A stretch of DNA of 64,000 bases from Paraglaciecola sp. L1A13 (GTDB lineage: Bacteria; Pseudomonadota; Gammaproteobacteria; Enterobacterales; Alteromonadaceae). Shown in pieces: positions 62,629-64,000 of this stretch. Made by a program: the position numbers and the translations under genes. The notes under the pieces are model-generated. The model ran no database searches. It was not told the origin of the DNA and was given only the letters and a program-made list of their open reading frames with translations. The stretch spans positions 1,550,001-1,614,000 of the forward strand of contig NZ_CP047024.1 of the NCBI RefSeq assembly GCF_009796745.1, in the 5' to 3' direction. The stretch's first letter is position 1, and each line of letters opens with the position of its first letter.

Positions 62629-63739
62629 TGGTGTCCACCTGGGCTGCTTTATCATCAATGGCCGTTATTCCTTGAGCCAACTGACGGCTAAATTGAAACG
62701 CTACCATTGCGTATAACTTGCTGTGATTGTATCGGGTGATAACGTAAAAGTTTTTGAGGCCAAGCCAATAATCGATCCCATTAGGTTGGGCAAAATCGAA
62801 TAATTTGCTTTCGCTATCAGCAGGAATGTTATTCCATTGGCTTTGAGCATTATCAATAGCATAGGTCTGCGCCGAGAGAGCATTCAGGCGAATACCTGCT
62901 TTAGTAACTTGTTGAAACGTATTGCGATATTTGAGCGACTTTTTAAGCCAAGGTTTTGCCTGTTCACTTGTGGCATCAACCGGAAATGCTACTGGTTCTC
63001 CAGCTTTCCAGCCATTTCGCTTAAAGTAATTAGCAATACTGCCAATGGCATCCACTGGATTATTGAGTAAGTCGCGCACGCCGTCATCGTCAAAATCTAC
63101 CGCGTAGTGACGGTAACTAGATGGAATAAATTGCCCCCAACCTAAAGCGCCCGCGTAAGAGCTTTTTAACCCAGAAGCATCAAATTTTTCATCTTCTGCG
63201 AGCAGTAAAAGTTGGGCAAATTCTTTTTTGAAGAAAGACTTCCTTGGCGGATAGTGAAACCCGAGAGTATATAAGGCGTTAAACGCTGAATAGTTACCCG
63301 TATAGGTTCCGTAAAAAGATTCTATGCCTAGAATAGCCACAATCATTTCAGCAGGTACACCGTAGGTTTTTTCTGCTCTGGCAAGAGTTTCACGGTGTGC
63401 CTGATAAAATTCGAGTCCTTTTTTCAAGCGTTTATCGGTTAAAAAAATAGGATAATACTGGTGCCAAGGTTTTGCTTCCCATGGACGTTTTATCGCTTCG
63501 ATCACACTCTGCTCTTTTACCGCAGAAGCCATTAGTTGTTCGAGTTTTTTTGCGTCAAATTGATGTTCGTTGACCATCATTTGTACAAAAGCTTTTTCGT
63601 CAGTATCTAAGGCTTCAGCCGAACTTAAAGGGGATATAGTCGTAAAACAAAGAGCGAAAATAACCTTGGCCAAGCCGCGCATTGTGCGGCTTGATGGTTT
63701 TGCGAGCTGTGCCTTAATTTGAAAAGACAATTGTATCAA
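62618..63739 (-). CDS. mltB: Lytic murein transglycosylase B
   Basis: A 373-residue family 103 lytic transglycosylase. Conserved sites are AEMIVAILGIESFYGTYTGN with the catalytic Glu, SSYAGALGWGQFIPSSYRHY, and DDDGVRDLLNNPVDAIGSIA. It cleaves the glycan strands of murein. The TTG at 63739 has GGGGT nearby; the alternative ATG at 63682 would start a cleaner signal peptide (MRGLAKVIFALCFTT) but has no ribosome site. No lipobox was seen, unlike E. coli MltB. Its end overlaps rlpA. Confidence 0.9.
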   Translation of the reverse strand: MIQLSFQIKAQLAKPSSRTMRGLAKVIFALCFTTISPLSSAEALDTDEKAFVQMMVNEHQFDAKKLEQLMASAVKEQSVIEAIKRPWEAKPWHQYYPIFLTDKRLKKGLEFYQAHRETLARAEKTYGVPAEMIVAILGIESFYGTYTGNYSAFNALYTLGFHYPPRKSFFKKEFAQLLLLAEDEKFDASGLKSSYAGALGWGQFIPSSYRHYAVDFDDDGVRDLLNNPVDAIGSIANYFKRNGWKAGEPVAFPVDATSEQAKPWLKKSLKYRNTFQQVTKAGIRLNALSAQTYAIDNAQSQWNNIPADSESKLFDFAQPNGIDYWLGLKNFYVITRYNHSKLYAMVAFQFSRQLAQGITAIDDKAAQVDTNDA

Positions 63740-63816
63740 AATGACCCCACCATAAAAAAGTAGTAAATAACGTACAAAGAAACCACCGAAAAGAATAGCA
63801 AGTTCAGGCTAATATG

Positions 63817-64000
63817 TTAACGGGACAGTAATCGTTTTTGCGTGGCAATGGCCATTAATATGCCAAAACCTGCTAATAGCGTCACCATTGAAGTACCGCC
63901 ATAGCTGACAAGTGGTAACGGAACGCCCACCACAGGCAATATGCCCGATACCATGCCCATATTAACAAAAACGTATACGAAAAAAGTCAGGGTTATACTG
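63817..64000 (-). CDS. rodA: RodA, C-terminal part
   Basis: The minus-strand frame open to the window edge gives the last 60 residues of Rod[21 protein letters not shown], then [20 protein letters not shown] and a short basic tail (TQKRLLSR). RodA is the SEDS-type glycan polymerase that builds the side wall with PBP2. The rest of the gene lies beyond base 64000. mltB is the next gene, 77 bases away, as usual for this cluster. Confidence 0.93.
   Translation of the reverse strand, partial: SITLTFFVYVFVNMGMVSGILPVVGVPLPLVSYGGTSMVTLLAGFGILMAIATQKRLLSR

Overview
The window looks like the chromosome of a marine gammaproteobacterium of the Alteromonadales. The best guess is the Glaciecola/Paraglaciecola group (which includes the strain once called Pseudoalteromonas atlantica T6c). 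This is inferred from the low-to-mid GC content, the protein types (DUF4331, DUF4202, YHYH protein, many secreted peptidases) and an H-NOX signalling locus. No rRNA, tRNA, CRISPR, phage or insertion sequence was recognised. Almost all sequence is protein-coding.

Layout. 1-426: end of opgH (periplasmic glucan synthesis). 0.6-6.5 kb: an ECF sigma factor and RskA-type anti-sigma factor, followed by a DUF4331 protein, an Ig-like lipoprotein, a TPR protein and a HupE/UreJ-type membrane protein. This looks like one regulated envelope system of unknown role. 6.6-8.7 kb: a DgcA/DgcN pair for D-glutamate catabolism. 9.2-22.2 kb: secreted peptidases (M20, M3, S9), an AEC transporter, DUF4202, a GMC oxidoreductase, a solute-binding protein, and rimK with an AstE-like hydrolase. 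22.4-25.9 kb: a MacAB-like efflux operon whose adaptor carries an LTxxQ-like insertion. 26-32 kb: GNAT, secreted M20 and M14 peptidases, a decayed ECF sigma gene, a Nudix hydrolase and thiopurine methyltransferase. 31.6-36 kb: a YHYH lipoprotein with two in-frame microsatellites, then a BaeSR-like two-component system diverging from two small Pro-rich genes, with BaeR-box-like repeats between.

36-46.5 kb is the most striking part. It holds a truncated AlgD-like protein, an H-NOX gas sensor and its kinase, and a convergent operon of a degenerate HD-GYP response regulator, a second transmembrane kinase, a PhnD-like binding protein and an HTH-REC regulator. Diverging from these are an outer-membrane protein and a REC-EAL phosphodiesterase. 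By family knowledge this is an HnoK/HnoB/HnoC/HnoD-type nitric oxide to cyclic-di-GMP network. Here it also seems to take a second, periplasmic-ligand input.

46.5-51 kb: smrB, prmB, aroC, an MFS transporter and a cold-shock gene with a long leader. 51.2-58.3 kb: asparaginase, a secreted HExxH protein, a dienelactone-hydrolase-like protein, ppnP, a membrane diguanylate cyclase broken by two frameshifts, a cupin, a cyclophilin and small unknowns. 58.4-64 kb: the conserved cell-wall and lipoate cluster lipA-lipB-ybeD-dacA-rlpA-mltB-rodA, read on the minus strand. Functions are assigned from sequence motifs recognised by eye; no database search was run.
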